DNA of 25,146 nt. It comes from Sulfidibacterium sp964588415 (lineage in GTDB: Bacteria; Bacteroidota; Bacteroidia; Bacteroidales; F082). How positions within the stretch are numbered: position 1 is the stretch's first letter; every line of letters starts with the position of its first letter. Below the pieces are notes generated by a model. The model did not search any database. It was not told where the DNA came from and saw only the letters and a program-made list of their open reading frames with translations. This document shows, piece by piece, positions 1-8,736 of this stretch. Where the stretch lies: positions 1 through 25,146 of the forward strand of contig CAZPPK010000028.1 in assembly GCA_964588415.1 (NCBI GenBank), written 5' to 3'. Made by a program: the position numbers and the translations under genes.

Positions 1-2881
1 ACTGTTGTGCGCCTGTTGTAACACGCCACAGATCTTCAAATTTATTGAAAAATTCATTCAATGATGCCCTGTCTTTGTCGGGAAGTGTCGTGTTGTTCAG
101 GACAACCGCTTTAAAACTTACAGGTCCTGCCAGGGGTTCTGATTTGCCGTCATGGAACATTGACATTTCCACAGTATAATCTCCCGGTAAGGCCAGCATT
201 CCACTATGGCCATCATTCATCGGGTCATACTCACTCTTTTTCAACCGGACGGGACCGGGGTTCAGATATCTTAAATCCCAGGTGACCCTGTTAATTCCTT
301 TTGCGGCTGATTGATAGAGTTTCCTGACCACAGTCCCGTCTTTGTATTTAATGGTAAAGACGAGATAAGGACCGGTTTCATTTTTCTCTTTGTTCAGTTC
401 TGATTCGGTTGGCTGTGGAATAGGAAGTCCTTTTTTGAAAAGCTCCTTTTCCTTTTTCAACCGCATTGCCTTCAAAGTTTTAGGAACACTTTTGAGATAA
501 TAGGTAAAGGTCGCTCCAAAAGGCGGATTGGGTGCCTGGAAATAGGCTGAACCTGTACCATAGCGGTTATCTTTTTGAATGTACATCAAGGCATTCCTTA
601 CGGGGAACAAAATAGCGTTGGTATTTTCCAGCTTTTGTACCGTTAGATGACGCAACGATGAGTAATCATCCATAATATAAATTCCGCGTCCGAAAGTGGC
701 GGCAACCAGGTCGCTGTCATGTTGCTGTATAAATATGTCAGAAACCTGAATATCAGGCATTCCGCTTCCAAGTTTCATCCAGTGATGTCCTCCGTCCAGA
801 GTAAAATACAATCCGAATTCCAATCCTGCGAAAAGCAGGTCTTTATTGACAGGATCCTGAATAATAGTGTGGACAGGTTCTTTTGGAAGATCGCCGGCAA
901 TGGAAAACCAAGTTTTTCCCTGATCTGTACTTTTCAGCAAGTAAGGTTTAAAATCATCACTTTTGGTGTTATCAAAAGAAGCAAAAATAACATCTTCATT
1001 GAAGTTGGAAGGGCAAACATGGCTAACATAGGTATATTCAGGTACCCCCGGGAATTTAGTCGTTTTCGACCATGTTTTTCCGTCATTATTGGTAACCTGA
1101 ACGACTCCGTCATCAGTTCCCACTACGAGCAGACCGTCTTTAATAGGTGATTCTGCCAACGAAACAATGGTTCCCCAAAGTGATGTGGAGACATCTTTGG
1201 CAACAGCGCTGGCCGGCCAGTATTTCCCCATCACTTTAAACATGTTTCGGTTAAGGCCGCGGGTCAGATCTCCGCTGATCTCACGCCAGGTGTCGCCCCG
1301 GTCATCACTTTCAAACAGCTTGTTTGCGCCCATGTACAATCTTGTATGTTGGTGGCTGCTCACGGTAAAAGGAGCATCCCAGTTCCAACGGAAAGTTTTT
1401 TCGCCTTTTTTTGGCATGGGTTTTATTTTCAATCGTTCTCCGGATTTTTTATCAAAGCGGTAGATATTTCCATACTGGTAAGAAGAATAGACAATATCCG
1501 GGTTTTTAGGATCAACAGCTTGGAAGAATCCATCTCCGCCAACGGTAGTGATCCACTCACCACTGGTTACGCCGCCGAGTTTCAGGTTTCGTGAAGGGCC
1601 GCCCAGGCTGTTATTATCCTGTGTTCCACCATAAACCCAGTAAAAAGGCTTGCTATTGTCAGCCCATACGTGATAAAACTGGGTTACCGGAAGGGTGTTC
1701 TTAAAGACAAAAGTTTTATTACCGTTCCATGTTTCATAGACTCCGCCATCGCAGCCAATAAGCATGTGTTTGGTATCTTTGGGATCGATCCAGTAAACAT
1801 GATCATCAACATGGCGCTTGTAATCGCCCATGCGTTTCCATGTTTTCCCGCCATCCAGTGTAACCATTCCGTAAGTATCTACAGAATAAACCTTGTTTTG
1901 GTCAACCGGATCTGGATATAACTCACTGAAATATTGACCGCTACTGTAATAATCGCTCATTTTTTTAAAGGAAGCGCCGCGGTTTGTAGAACGATAAAAT
2001 CCACCTTTTCCATTAGGAGCTTCAAACATTACATAAACGATATCCGGATTGGCTGGTGATACTTTAATACACATTCCACCTTTATCAACATTAGGAATAC
2101 CGTTTGTAAGTTTTTGCCAGGTTTTTCCACTATCGGTAGTTTTATAGTAAGCCGATTCCGGGCCACCGCCTATTTTTGTAAACTCACGTCTGCGTCGTTG
2201 TTCAGCACCGGCATAGATTACATCGGGATTACGAGGGTCAAAGCACATATTGGCCACGCCGGTATTTTCAGAAATATTGAGAACTTTGATCCATGTTTTC
2301 CCGCCATCGGTGGTTTTATAAAGCCCGCGATCACCACCGGGCCCCCAGGCAGAGCCTTCAGCTGCCACATAAACTACATTTGAATTTCTGGGATCAATAA
2401 GGATTTTCCCGATTTGCCGGGATTTTTTCAGACCCATGTTCTTCCATGTTTTCCCGTCATTGGTGGTTTTCCACACACCATTTCCGTAACCTAAAGCCCT
2501 TTGGCTGTTATTTTCTCCTGTCCCTGCCCAAACCACATGGTGATCGTTGGGATCCATGGCAAGACAACCTATGGAATAGGCCCCATTATGATCAAAAACA
2601 GGTTTAAAAGTGGTACCATCATCATAAGTTACCCAAATGCCGCCGGCGGCAGCGCCAACATAAAAGTGGCTGGGATTTCCGGGTTCTACGGCAAAATCGG
2701 CAATCCTTCCGGATGTAAAAGCAGGTCCTATACTGCGCCATTTCAGGCCATTAAAGACACTGGCTTTCAGCGTGTCATTCTTCGTAACAGCCTTTTTATT
2801 CATTCTTGCCTCTGCAGTTGTTATACTAAGCAGAAATATCAAAATAAGCAGGAATGATTTTGTTGTAAAATGTCCTTTCAT
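1..2881 (-). CDS. Secreted BNR/Asp-box (VPS10/sortilin-like) repeat protein, partial
   Basis: An open frame of 960 codons starts with ATG at 2879-2881 and runs off the left edge; the stop is not in the window. The N-terminus is a typical signal peptide (MKGHFTTKSF, then a hydrophobic stretch ending TTAEA), so the product is exported. The body is filled with Asp-box motifs of the form S/T-x-D-x-G-x-T-W, such as TTNDGKTW, KTTDGGKTW, TLDGGKTW, SDDRGDTW and KSTDQGKTW. I count about nine, spread over the first ~720 residues, which is the signature of multi-bladed beta-propellers. The segment beyond ~750 lacks them and probably forms another C-terminal domain. In Bacteroidota such proteins are usually called glycosyl hydrolase (BNR repeat), but catalytic activity is generally unproven. 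I see no sialidase FRIP motif, so a binding or structural role is equally possible. The family is often a little over 1000 residues, so perhaps 100 are missing. Confidence 0.9.
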   Translation of the reverse strand, partial: MKGHFTTKSFLLILIFLLSITTAEARMNKKAVTKNDTLKASVFNGLKWRSIGPAFTSGRIADFAVEPGNPSHFYVGAAAGGIWVTYDDGTTFKPVFDHNGAYSIGCLAMDPNDHHVVWAGTGENNSQRALGYGNGVWKTTNDGKTWKNMGLKKSRQIGKILIDPRNSNVVYVAAEGSAWGPGGDRGLYKTTDGGKTWIKVLNISENTGVANMCFDPRNPDVIYAGAEQRRRREFTKIGGGPESAYYKTTDSGKTWQKLTNGIPNVDKGGMCIKVSPANPDIVYVMFEAPNGKGGFYRSTNRGASFKKMSDYYSSGQYFSELYPDPVDQNKVYSVDTYGMVTLDGGKTWKRMGDYKRHVDDHVYWIDPKDTKHMLIGCDGGVYETWNGNKTFVFKNTLPVTQFYHVWADNSKPFYWVYGGTQDNNSLGGPSRNLKLGGVTSGEWITTVGGDGFFQAVDPKNPDIVYSSYQYGNIYRFDKKSGERLKIKPMPKKGEKTFRWNWDAPFTVSSHQHTRLYMGANKLFESDDRGDTWREISGDLTRGLNRNMFKVMGKYWPASAVAKDVSTSLWGTIVSLAESPIKDGLLVVGTDDGVVQVTNNDGKTWSKTTKFPGVPEYTYVSHVCPSNFNEDVIFASFDNTKSDDFKPYLLKSTDQGKTWFSIAGDLPKEPVHTIIQDPVNKDLLFAGLEFGLYFTLDGGHHWMKLGSGMPDIQVSDIFIQQHDSDLVAATFGRGIYIMDDYSSLRHLTVQKLENTNAILFPVRNALMYIQKDNRYGTGSAYFQAPNPPFGATFTYYLKSVPKTLKAMRLKKEKELFKKGLPIPQPTESELNKEKNETGPYLVFTIKYKDGTVVRKLYQSAAKGINRVTWDLRYLNPGPVRLKKSEYDPMNDGHSGMLALPGDYTVEMSMFHDGKSEPLAGPVSFKAVVLNNTTLPDKDRASLNEFFNKFEDLWRVTTGAQQ

Positions 2882-2964
2882 ATTAATGTTTTTTGGTTTA
2901 ATGTTTTGTAGTCGTTGAAATTAATCCTTTTTTGTGAATACGCAAAACCCTGAAAACAAGTATT

Positions 2965-3789
2965 TTAATTGATTTTGATGCCCGATGAAAGCATGGTGTA
3001 CATCAGAAATATACCTGCAAAATAGAAAATAAAACTCAGGAAGTCGATCCACATTAACGGTGGCAGCGGTTCCAGATGTACTCCTTCTGTATCCGGGCTA
3101 CGAGTCCATAAAGTCGGGATTAAAATAATGATACTGAACAGGTAAATAATTCTGGATCCCGGGTCGCTTTTAGAGAAAATAATCAGATAAGTCAACATCC
3201 AGGGAATCAAATAAGCCATCAGAAAATAGAAAAAGTTGATTCGTCTGTTTTTTACGAATTCCTCCGGAAGGTTCAGCATGATCAATTTTCCTATCCCTAT
3301 GCCCGAAAGGTATAAAAAGTAAAAAGAGATCATGACCACCACCATCATCATCGCACCATCGAAGTGCATCAGTTTGGTTACTTCGTAAGTCCCGGTTTTA
3401 AAAAGCCCGTTTTCGGCAAAAGTTCCAAAAGCATTATTTAAAGCAAAAATGATCAACCAAATCAGAAAATAGGTAAATGACTGGCTTTTGCGACGGATCA
3501 ACGAATAAACGACCATGCCTGCCAAGGCCAGGGTGAGATTCATGATGGGTTTGGAAAGATAAATGGTAATGATGCTGTCTCTTGTCCAATCGGGACTGGT
3601 GGTTTTGGTAAGAAAGTGAATGCCCTTTAAGTGAAGAATTGCCTGAATATTCAGGTCATAGCTGAAATAAAGCGAAGTAAGCTCCGAAAGTAACCGGAGC
3701 AAAACAAACGCAAAAATCGTTGAAACCAGAGAAATCACCATGATCTGTACCATGTTGCTCCACCGGTTCTTTATCCAAAGTCTTTCCAT
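2965..3789 (-). CDS. Polytopic membrane protein of unknown function
   Basis: I do not recognise this family. The frame can be extended upstream to an ATG at 3901-3903. I prefer the ATG at 3787-3789 (274 residues), because the extra 38 residues overlap repeat-like sequence and give a poor N-terminus, while MERLWIKNRW followed by a hydrophobic helix is a normal inner-membrane start. About seven hydrophobic segments are visible, near residues 15-35, 78-98, 105-125, 143-163, 185-205, 212-228 and 247-267. The loop around residues 40-75 is the longest soluble part. Conserved-looking polar residues sit in or near membrane segments (the FALNNAFGTFAENG region at about 115-128 and MHFDG at about 141-145), but no known motif is clear. 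There is no HExxH, so it is not an obvious M50-type protease. It lies 83 bp upstream of the BNR protein on the same strand, so co-transcription is possible. Confidence 0.7.
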   Translation of the reverse strand: MERLWIKNRWSNMVQIMVISLVSTIFAFVLLRLLSELTSLYFSYDLNIQAILHLKGIHFLTKTTSPDWTRDSIITIYLSKPIMNLTLALAGMVVYSLIRRKSQSFTYFLIWLIIFALNNAFGTFAENGLFKTGTYEVTKLMHFDGAMMMVVVMISFYFLYLSGIGIGKLIMLNLPEEFVKNRRINFFYFLMAYLIPWMLTYLIIFSKSDPGSRIIYLFSIIILIPTLWTRSPDTEGVHLEPLPPLMWIDFLSFIFYFAGIFLMYTMLSSGIKIN

Positions 3790-3903
3790 GAATGGGTTCG
3801 CTTCTTTCTTTATGTAAAAATAGAAAGATTTAACAATAATCGGGAAAACACCGGAAGACAGAAGTAGTGAAGCCATGCATGGCGTCATTACATGCAAAAG
3901 CAA

Positions 3904-4120
3904 GCCTCCGCTTAGATATTAATTTTCCTGTTCATTTCTTTGCCCCTTCGAAGAAAAAAGGTGTCATTCCGGCGTCCACAGAGAGGATGAATCCTCTAAG
4001 ACAAAAAGTTCTTTCCCGGGGGATTTCTCAGTCCCCCGAAAGCCTTCGGGGTCCTTCGAAAAGGCAGATAATCCTTAGTGACAAGTCCTTTGCGCTGCAT
4101 TCATTCTCTGACCTTTCATA
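3904..4120. repeat. Repeat-like intergenic mosaic with three palindromes
   Basis: The gap from the membrane protein to the acyl-CoA dehydrogenase gene (3790-4249) holds no convincing gene. It contains three short perfect inverted repeats: AGAGGAT/ATCCTCT at 3982-3997, GGGGGA/TCCCCC at 4018-4037, and CCCCGAA/TTCGGGG at 4034-4051. The last two share bases, so they would be alternative hairpins. The wording around them (TGTCATTCCGG, GGGATTTCTCAGTCCC, CCTTCGAAAAGG) resembles dispersed non-coding repeats that I associate with Bacteroidota genomes; that link is from memory and untested. A 12-bp palindrome, GCCATGCATGGC, lies just upstream at 3872-3883. From 4121 to 4249 I see nothing beyond AT-rich sequence. 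Confidence 0.5.
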
Positions 4121-4249
4121 ATACCAAATTTAAAAGTTTTAAACTGAACTTGGTGTCAACCTATTTTATGAAAAGACATTTTCCCTCCGTCACTTTTTCC
4201 TTTCAACTTTAGCCCTTAGCCTTTTGATTTTAGAAATTGAATCTCAAAG

Positions 4250-5503
4250 TTAGTCATCATTATAGATCTTCTCATCTGGAAAGTAGGCCCCTTCGGCATC
4301 ATTTTCCGTATCGCGGCTTTTCAGTTTTTGAGCCAGAAAATCTTTGTAAAACTCGTGCTGGATCACCAGGTCCATAATTTCATTGGTTCCTGTCCAGATG
4401 GTGATGAGCCGGACATCCCGCAGCATCTTTTCTACCGGATAAATATTAGTGTAACCGATTCCGCCCATAATTTGCATGGCGTGGTTTACCACTTTCCAGG
4501 CCGACTCGGTGGAGAATTTTTTAGCTTCCGAAACCATCTGGCGGATTTTTCCTGCAGAAGCATCTGAATCAGCAGTTAGCGCAGCCATGTAATTGATGGC
4601 TCTGGAAGCATCCAGCAAGGTAAGACTTTCCGAAACTTTGGCGTTCACGGCTTCAAAAATACGAATTTTTTGTCCGAAAGCTTTCCTTTTGTCGGCATAA
4701 CGGGCAGCCACTTCAAAAGCGCCCCGGGCCATTCCTACGGCTCCGCCTGCTGATGTCATTCTTTCGGGAACCATCATCTGGTGAAAGACCCGCGTTCCGT
4801 TTCCAATGCCGGCTTCTCCGCCAAGGACGTTTTTCAAAGGCACGGCAGCATTTTTAAATACCAGCCTTCCGGTGCCGCCGCCGCGGGTTCCCATCAAACC
4901 ATAAACATGTTCCACCTCCACGCCGGGACCCCGTTCCACCAGAAAAGCGGTCATGGCTTTTTTAGGATTTTCGATGCCTTCTACAATCGCGTAAACAAGA
5001 AGTACATCCGCGCCTTCGGCGCCTACCACAAAACGCTTTTGCCCGTTGAGGTAAAACATGTCGCCTTCGCGCCGGGCTTTGGTGGTGGCAGCAAAAAAAT
5101 CGGAACCGCCACGGGGTTCGGTCAACCCTTCAGCCACGCCAATTTCTCCCTTGAGCATGGGAATCAGGAAACGCTCTTTCTGTTCTTCAGTTCCGAAAAC
5201 ATGAATGGCTTCCCCCACGATAGATACCAGCGAGTAAAGGCAGCCCAGCGATGTACCCAGCACCCCGACTTCTTCAAGCGCCACCATTTCACTGCTCCAC
5301 GGCAAACCGGAACCGCCCCATTTTTTATCAAACCGCAAACCCAGTAGGCTTCTTTTTCCCGCTTCGCGGATAAACTCTTTGGGATAACGGACTTTGTCGG
5401 CATCCATGTCCAGCAACAGCTGACGCGGTACCCATTTTACAAAATCCTGAACTTTTTCCTGTAACAGCTTGTCTTCCGCTGTCATTAATACATCTATTGA
5501 CAT
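4250..5503 (-). CDS. Acyl-CoA dehydrogenase family protein
   Basis: This 417-residue FAD enzyme should catalyse alpha,beta-dehydrogenation of an acyl-CoA, passing electrons to ETF in fatty- or branched-acid oxidation. The family signatures are present: GVAEGLTEPRGGSD near 122-134 (flavin/substrate region), a middle beta domain, the helical C-terminal domain with ADKRKAFGQKI near 270-280, and QIMGGIGYTNIYPVEKMLRD near 344-363. At the usual catalytic-base position (the Glu of EGT in MCAD/SCAD) this protein has Thr371 in IWTGTNEI. A Glu does occur at 247 (MVPERMTSAGG), which matches the position used by isovaleryl- and long-chain acyl-CoA dehydrogenases, so an active enzyme with the relocated base is likely. 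It lies 25 bp downstream of the acyl-CoA synthetase gene on the same strand, hence one operon. The leader is A-rich. The substrate cannot be named from sequence. Confidence 0.92.
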   Translation of the reverse strand: MSIDVLMTAEDKLLQEKVQDFVKWVPRQLLLDMDADKVRYPKEFIREAGKRSLLGLRFDKKWGGSGLPWSSEMVALEEVGVLGTSLGCLYSLVSIVGEAIHVFGTEEQKERFLIPMLKGEIGVAEGLTEPRGGSDFFAATTKARREGDMFYLNGQKRFVVGAEGADVLLVYAIVEGIENPKKAMTAFLVERGPGVEVEHVYGLMGTRGGGTGRLVFKNAAVPLKNVLGGEAGIGNGTRVFHQMMVPERMTSAGGAVGMARGAFEVAARYADKRKAFGQKIRIFEAVNAKVSESLTLLDASRAINYMAALTADSDASAGKIRQMVSEAKKFSTESAWKVVNHAMQIMGGIGYTNIYPVEKMLRDVRLITIWTGTNEIMDLVIQHEFYKDFLAQKLKSRDTENDAEGAYFPDEKIYNDD

Positions 5504-5528
5504 TTTTTTATTTTTTTTGAGTTATGTT

Positions 5529-7100
5529 TTAACCTGAATATTGATCGCGTAAAACTTTTTTATTGAGTTTCCCGGCACTCGTCAGCAGAATTTCATCCAC
5601 AAAAATTAACTGGTCAGGAATCCAGAATTTGGCCAGCTTCCCTTCTTTTACTTTTGAAAGTAAAAAGTCTTTCAATTCCGTTTCTGTTACTTCCGATTTG
5701 GTTTTGACAATAGCCAGCGGGCGTTGCCCCCAGTTTTCATCATTTTTAGGTATCACGGCCACTTGTTGTACGGCGCTATGTTCGGAAAGCAATGCCTCCA
5801 AAATTCCGGTAGGAATCCATTCCCCGCCGCTTTTGATGGCATCACCTTCGCGGTCGGCCACGTAAATGGAGTGGTTGATATGAAAATATCCAATGTCGCC
5901 GGTACGGAACCAGCCGTCGATAAAATGCTCTTTGGTGATTTCCGGTTCTTTGTAATAACCTTCCGGCAGCCACGGACTTCTCACGAAAATGGATCCCAGC
6001 GTTTTCCCATCGTGGGGCACGTCGTTTCCTTCTTTATCTTTGATGGCAATTTCAACCATGGGAAAAGGGCGCATGCCGGCACGCAACCATTCCAGGGCCT
6101 CCTCCGTGTCAGGTTCCACGTTTTCCGGTATGACCGAAATGGCTGTTCCCAGCTGGTCAGAGCCACCGTAGATCAAGCTGAAATTTATACCTGCACTGAT
6201 TGCTTTTTTTGCAATGCCGGAAGGGAACGGGCTGCCCCCGGTGAGTACTTTCAGGTTGCCGAAATTCTTTTGCTCAAGCAACATTTGCAATTGCGTAGGA
6301 ACCATATTGAGAAAACTCACCTTTTCTTTTTCAATCAAAGCTTGTTGCGTTGCAGGATCGGCAGCTCCGGGAAGTACCAGTTTGGCTCCAAGATAAATCG
6401 GGAAGAAAGCCATTCCCCAGGCATGGATATGGAAAAACGGGATGAGCGGCATGAGGACGTCACGATTGCAAACGCGGGCACCGTATTTGTGCAACGCGAG
6501 ATGGTGAAACAGTTGCAGTGATCCCATCAAAATGGTGCGGTGCTTATACTGGATTCCTTTCGGATTTCCTGTGGTCCCGGTTGTATAAAAAATGGAAAAG
6601 ACATCGGTCTCCTGAATTTCATTGGACTCGGGAAGTTCTTTTTCCGCACCGACTTTAATCAGGTTTTCATACTGATAAACCTGTCTGGATTCAGGTAATG
6701 ACTGTTCCAGGTTATCACTCATTATCACCCAGTTGGGAAATTTTGAAAACAGTGGTTTGGCTGCCTGGAGAAAAATGTCGGAAACAAAGATCCATTCGTC
6801 ACCGGCGTGGATCATGGAGTAAACCATTTGTTCCGGCGCCAGCCTGAAGTTGATGGTGTGCAACACGGCGCCGAGCATGGAGCAGGCATAATGCATTTCA
6901 AGAAAGCGATGCGTGTTTACGTCAAGAACGCCGATAACGCTGCCTTTTTTGATGTCCAGCTTTTTCATGCTGTTGGCGATTCGTAAGACCCGCGCATAAA
7001 ATTCACGGTAAGTAAATCTTTTACCGTCTGAAACAATAATTTGATCAGGATGCGTAATGAGCGCATGCTGAAGCAATTGATGAACAACAAGATTTTTCAT
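5529..7100 (-). CDS. AMP-forming fatty-acid--CoA ligase (acyl-CoA synthetase)
   Basis: This 523-residue member of the ANL adenylating superfamily activates a carboxylic acid to acyl-AMP and then to acyl-CoA. Core motifs appear in order: the phosphate-binding loop YTTGTTGNPKG at 172-182, HIHAWGMAF at 224-232, the adenine-binding region LIYGGSDQLG at 309-318, GWFRTGD at 396-402 (ribose-binding Asp), the hinge VADREGDAIKSGGEWI at 414-429, and the C-terminal catalytic Lys511 in LTSAGKLNKKVLR. The hinge wording KSGGEWI is typical of the medium/long-chain AlkK-type branch, so a fatty acid is the likely substrate, but chain length is not determinable. It is the first gene of a two-gene operon with the acyl-CoA dehydrogenase, so together they cover activation and the first oxidation step. 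The start is ATG at 7098-7100, giving a full-length N-terminus. Confidence 0.94.
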   Translation of the reverse strand: MKNLVVHQLLQHALITHPDQIIVSDGKRFTYREFYARVLRIANSMKKLDIKKGSVIGVLDVNTHRFLEMHYACSMLGAVLHTINFRLAPEQMVYSMIHAGDEWIFVSDIFLQAAKPLFSKFPNWVIMSDNLEQSLPESRQVYQYENLIKVGAEKELPESNEIQETDVFSIFYTTGTTGNPKGIQYKHRTILMGSLQLFHHLALHKYGARVCNRDVLMPLIPFFHIHAWGMAFFPIYLGAKLVLPGAADPATQQALIEKEKVSFLNMVPTQLQMLLEQKNFGNLKVLTGGSPFPSGIAKKAISAGINFSLIYGGSDQLGTAISVIPENVEPDTEEALEWLRAGMRPFPMVEIAIKDKEGNDVPHDGKTLGSIFVRSPWLPEGYYKEPEITKEHFIDGWFRTGDIGYFHINHSIYVADREGDAIKSGGEWIPTGILEALLSEHSAVQQVAVIPKNDENWGQRPLAIVKTKSEVTETELKDFLLSKVKEGKLAKFWIPDQLIFVDEILLTSAGKLNKKVLRDQYSG

Positions 7101-7161
7101 GGTTAGGTTTGATTAATATTTCTTTTACAATCCTGCCGGTTAATAACAGGGTTTTGTTGTT

Positions 7162-7169
7162 CAAAAATA
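7162..7169 (-). promoter_or_regulatory. Possible -7 box for the acyl-CoA synthetase operon
   Basis: On the minus strand the bases read TATTTTTG, fitting the Bacteroidota -7 consensus TAnnTTTG. The box lies 62 bp upstream of the synthetase start and just after the hydrolase gene ends. No good TTG is present at the expected -33 distance, so this is weak. Confidence 0.3.
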
Positions 7170-7225
7170 ACAAATCTGCATTCAAAATCACAGAAAAACG
7201 ATTTCTTTCCGGTAAAAGGAACGGA

Positions 7226-8644
7226 CTATTTTTTTATTTCCCCCAGAATCTGATTAAACTTTTCAGAAGATCTCAGCTTTTGAAAATATGAATTATTCTT
7301 TATTCTGTAAGCATCCTTAAAACCATGTTTCAGTGCATCCTGAAGAGATTCAAATACTTTAGCATTTTGATTGATTAGGGCATAATATTCCGCCTTTATA
7401 AAATAGACTTCTGAGTTGTTTGGATCAACCATCTGGTACATCATCAGGAATTTTTTGGTTTCATCCATCTGTCCGTTTTTAAGGCTGCCGTTGGCGTATA
7501 GATAAGACATCAGGCTTAGATAATTCAACAGGCGCTGGTTCATCAGCTTTTCGTCTTCATATTTGGAAGCCTTTTTCTTCTTATAAATATTAAGGATCTC
7601 ATGCTTCCACCAGGCGGCATCGCGTGAACTCATGGATTCGGCATATTGCTGCTGAAATTCTCCTTCGGTTGCGTTCAAAGCGGCGTCCCTTTTTAGTTGG
7701 TTTTGGCATTTCCTGCTGGCAGAAAGGTGTTTTATTTCTTTCTGATAAAAAGCGATGTCTGTCAAACCTTTCAGGTTTTTTACCAACGTCTGATCAGCTT
7801 TCAGTTGCTGCATACAATGGTGATCTTTTTGAGCGTGTAAACGGATTTGATCATAATCAGTTTTCACACTGTCAATCAATGATTGGTTCACAGGTATGAC
7901 ATGTTTTCTCATGGCATCAAGCATCATGAATTCAAAGGCTTTTTTGAACATTTCCGGCGGAGGAAGTGCATGAATTCCCGGATAGACCAAAAACAGGTTT
8001 TTCATTCCCAATGAATTCAACCTGTCTTCCAGATTCTTCATTTCCAGATAATTGAAATCTTTATTTCCAACAACTCCGACCCAGGTCAGGTGATTGTCAG
8101 GAATTTGCCGTATTCCGGGAAAACCTGCTTCAAAACCCATGGCTCCTGCGATACTTTTATTGAATAATCCGATTCCTGCCGCAATCCGGGCGCCGCCAGA
8201 AAATCCAGCCGTGTAAATTCGTTGCGGATCCAACGAAAAACGTTTTTCCACATCCTGCATAAAATGATAAAGGATCTGATTTCTCACGTCTTCAGATTGT
8301 CCGTTTTCAGAACTGTTGGATGCGACCAAAATAAAGCCCTGGCTTTCTGCGACGTTCTTATATTTTTTCACCACAAGTGCACCCCGGGCATGGGCATCAA
8401 AAAAGAAAACTATCGGGAATTTCTGATTTGGAGAATAATTCGATGGGAGATAAAGTGCGTAAGATTCTGATGTGTCGGCGGTACAAGAAACATGGTCAAC
8501 CATAACTCCGGGCTGAAAAATAGTTAAAGGTGTAATATTCTTATGGTTATTTTCTTTTTTTTGCGAATTGTGACAAGCCCCTGCCAATAACAACAATGGA
8601 AAGATAAAAAGCAAGGTTTTTCGCGAAATATTTCCGGAATACAT
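7226..8644 (-). CDS. Lipoprotein alpha/beta-hydrolase (esterase-like) with TPR-like C-terminus
   Basis: The 472-residue product begins with a lipoprotein signal: a basic and hydrophobic N-terminus ending LLLLAGAC, making Cys24 the likely lipidation site. Residues about 60-245 look like an alpha/beta-hydrolase of the PHB-depolymerase/dienelactone-hydrolase type. The strand IVFFFDAHA is at 78-86, the nucleophile elbow GFSGGAR at 147-153 (Ser149), an acid candidate Asp196 in VGNKDFN, and a His candidate 225 in GIHALPPPE. Residues about 260-400 are charged and helical. The last ~70 residues (SEVYFIKAEYYALINQNAKV, then FESLQDALKHGFKD) resemble one or two TPR-type helix pairs. The substrate is unknown; an envelope esterase or peptidase-like role is inferred. 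It is transcribed divergently from lptE and convergently with nothing, and its stop lies 125 bp before the next minus-strand gene. Confidence 0.8.
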   Translation of the reverse strand: MYSGNISRKTLLFIFPLLLLAGACHNSQKKENNHKNITPLTIFQPGVMVDHVSCTADTSESYALYLPSNYSPNQKFPIVFFFDAHARGALVVKKYKNVAESQGFILVASNSSENGQSEDVRNQILYHFMQDVEKRFSLDPQRIYTAGFSGGARIAAGIGLFNKSIAGAMGFEAGFPGIRQIPDNHLTWVGVVGNKDFNYLEMKNLEDRLNSLGMKNLFLVYPGIHALPPPEMFKKAFEFMMLDAMRKHVIPVNQSLIDSVKTDYDQIRLHAQKDHHCMQQLKADQTLVKNLKGLTDIAFYQKEIKHLSASRKCQNQLKRDAALNATEGEFQQQYAESMSSRDAAWWKHEILNIYKKKKASKYEDEKLMNQRLLNYLSLMSYLYANGSLKNGQMDETKKFLMMYQMVDPNNSEVYFIKAEYYALINQNAKVFESLQDALKHGFKDAYRIKNNSYFQKLRSSEKFNQILGEIKK

Positions 8645-8717
8645 ATACCTGATTTTAAATCAATTAACTTATAAAAAGTTCTTGAATTCCATACAAAAAA
8701 ATGTTTCTTAATATTTA

Positions 8718-8725
8718 TAACTTTG
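8718..8725 (+). promoter_or_regulatory. -7 promoter box ahead of lptE
   Basis: TAACTTTG followed by C matches the Bacteroidota housekeeping -7 box TAnnTTTG(C). A clear TTG at the right upstream distance is missing. If real, transcription would start near 8732, which argues against the longest possible lptE start at 8701. Confidence 0.5.
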
Positions 8726-8736
8726 CAAAAAGCAAA

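Noticed and set aside
719..2857. Several plus-strand open frames of 80-143 codons
   Set aside because: All are antisense to the continuous 960-codon BNR-repeat gene.
3867..4121. An 84-codon plus-strand open frame
   Set aside because: It sits on repeat-like intergenic sequence with three hairpins and encodes no recognisable protein.
4781..5347. A 188-codon plus-strand open frame
   Set aside because: It is antisense to the acyl-CoA dehydrogenase gene and has no recognisable domain.
5724..6521. A 265-codon plus-strand open frame
   Set aside because: It lies wholly antisense to the acyl-CoA synthetase gene, whose motifs are complete; the plus-strand translation has no domain and looks like a codon-bias shadow.
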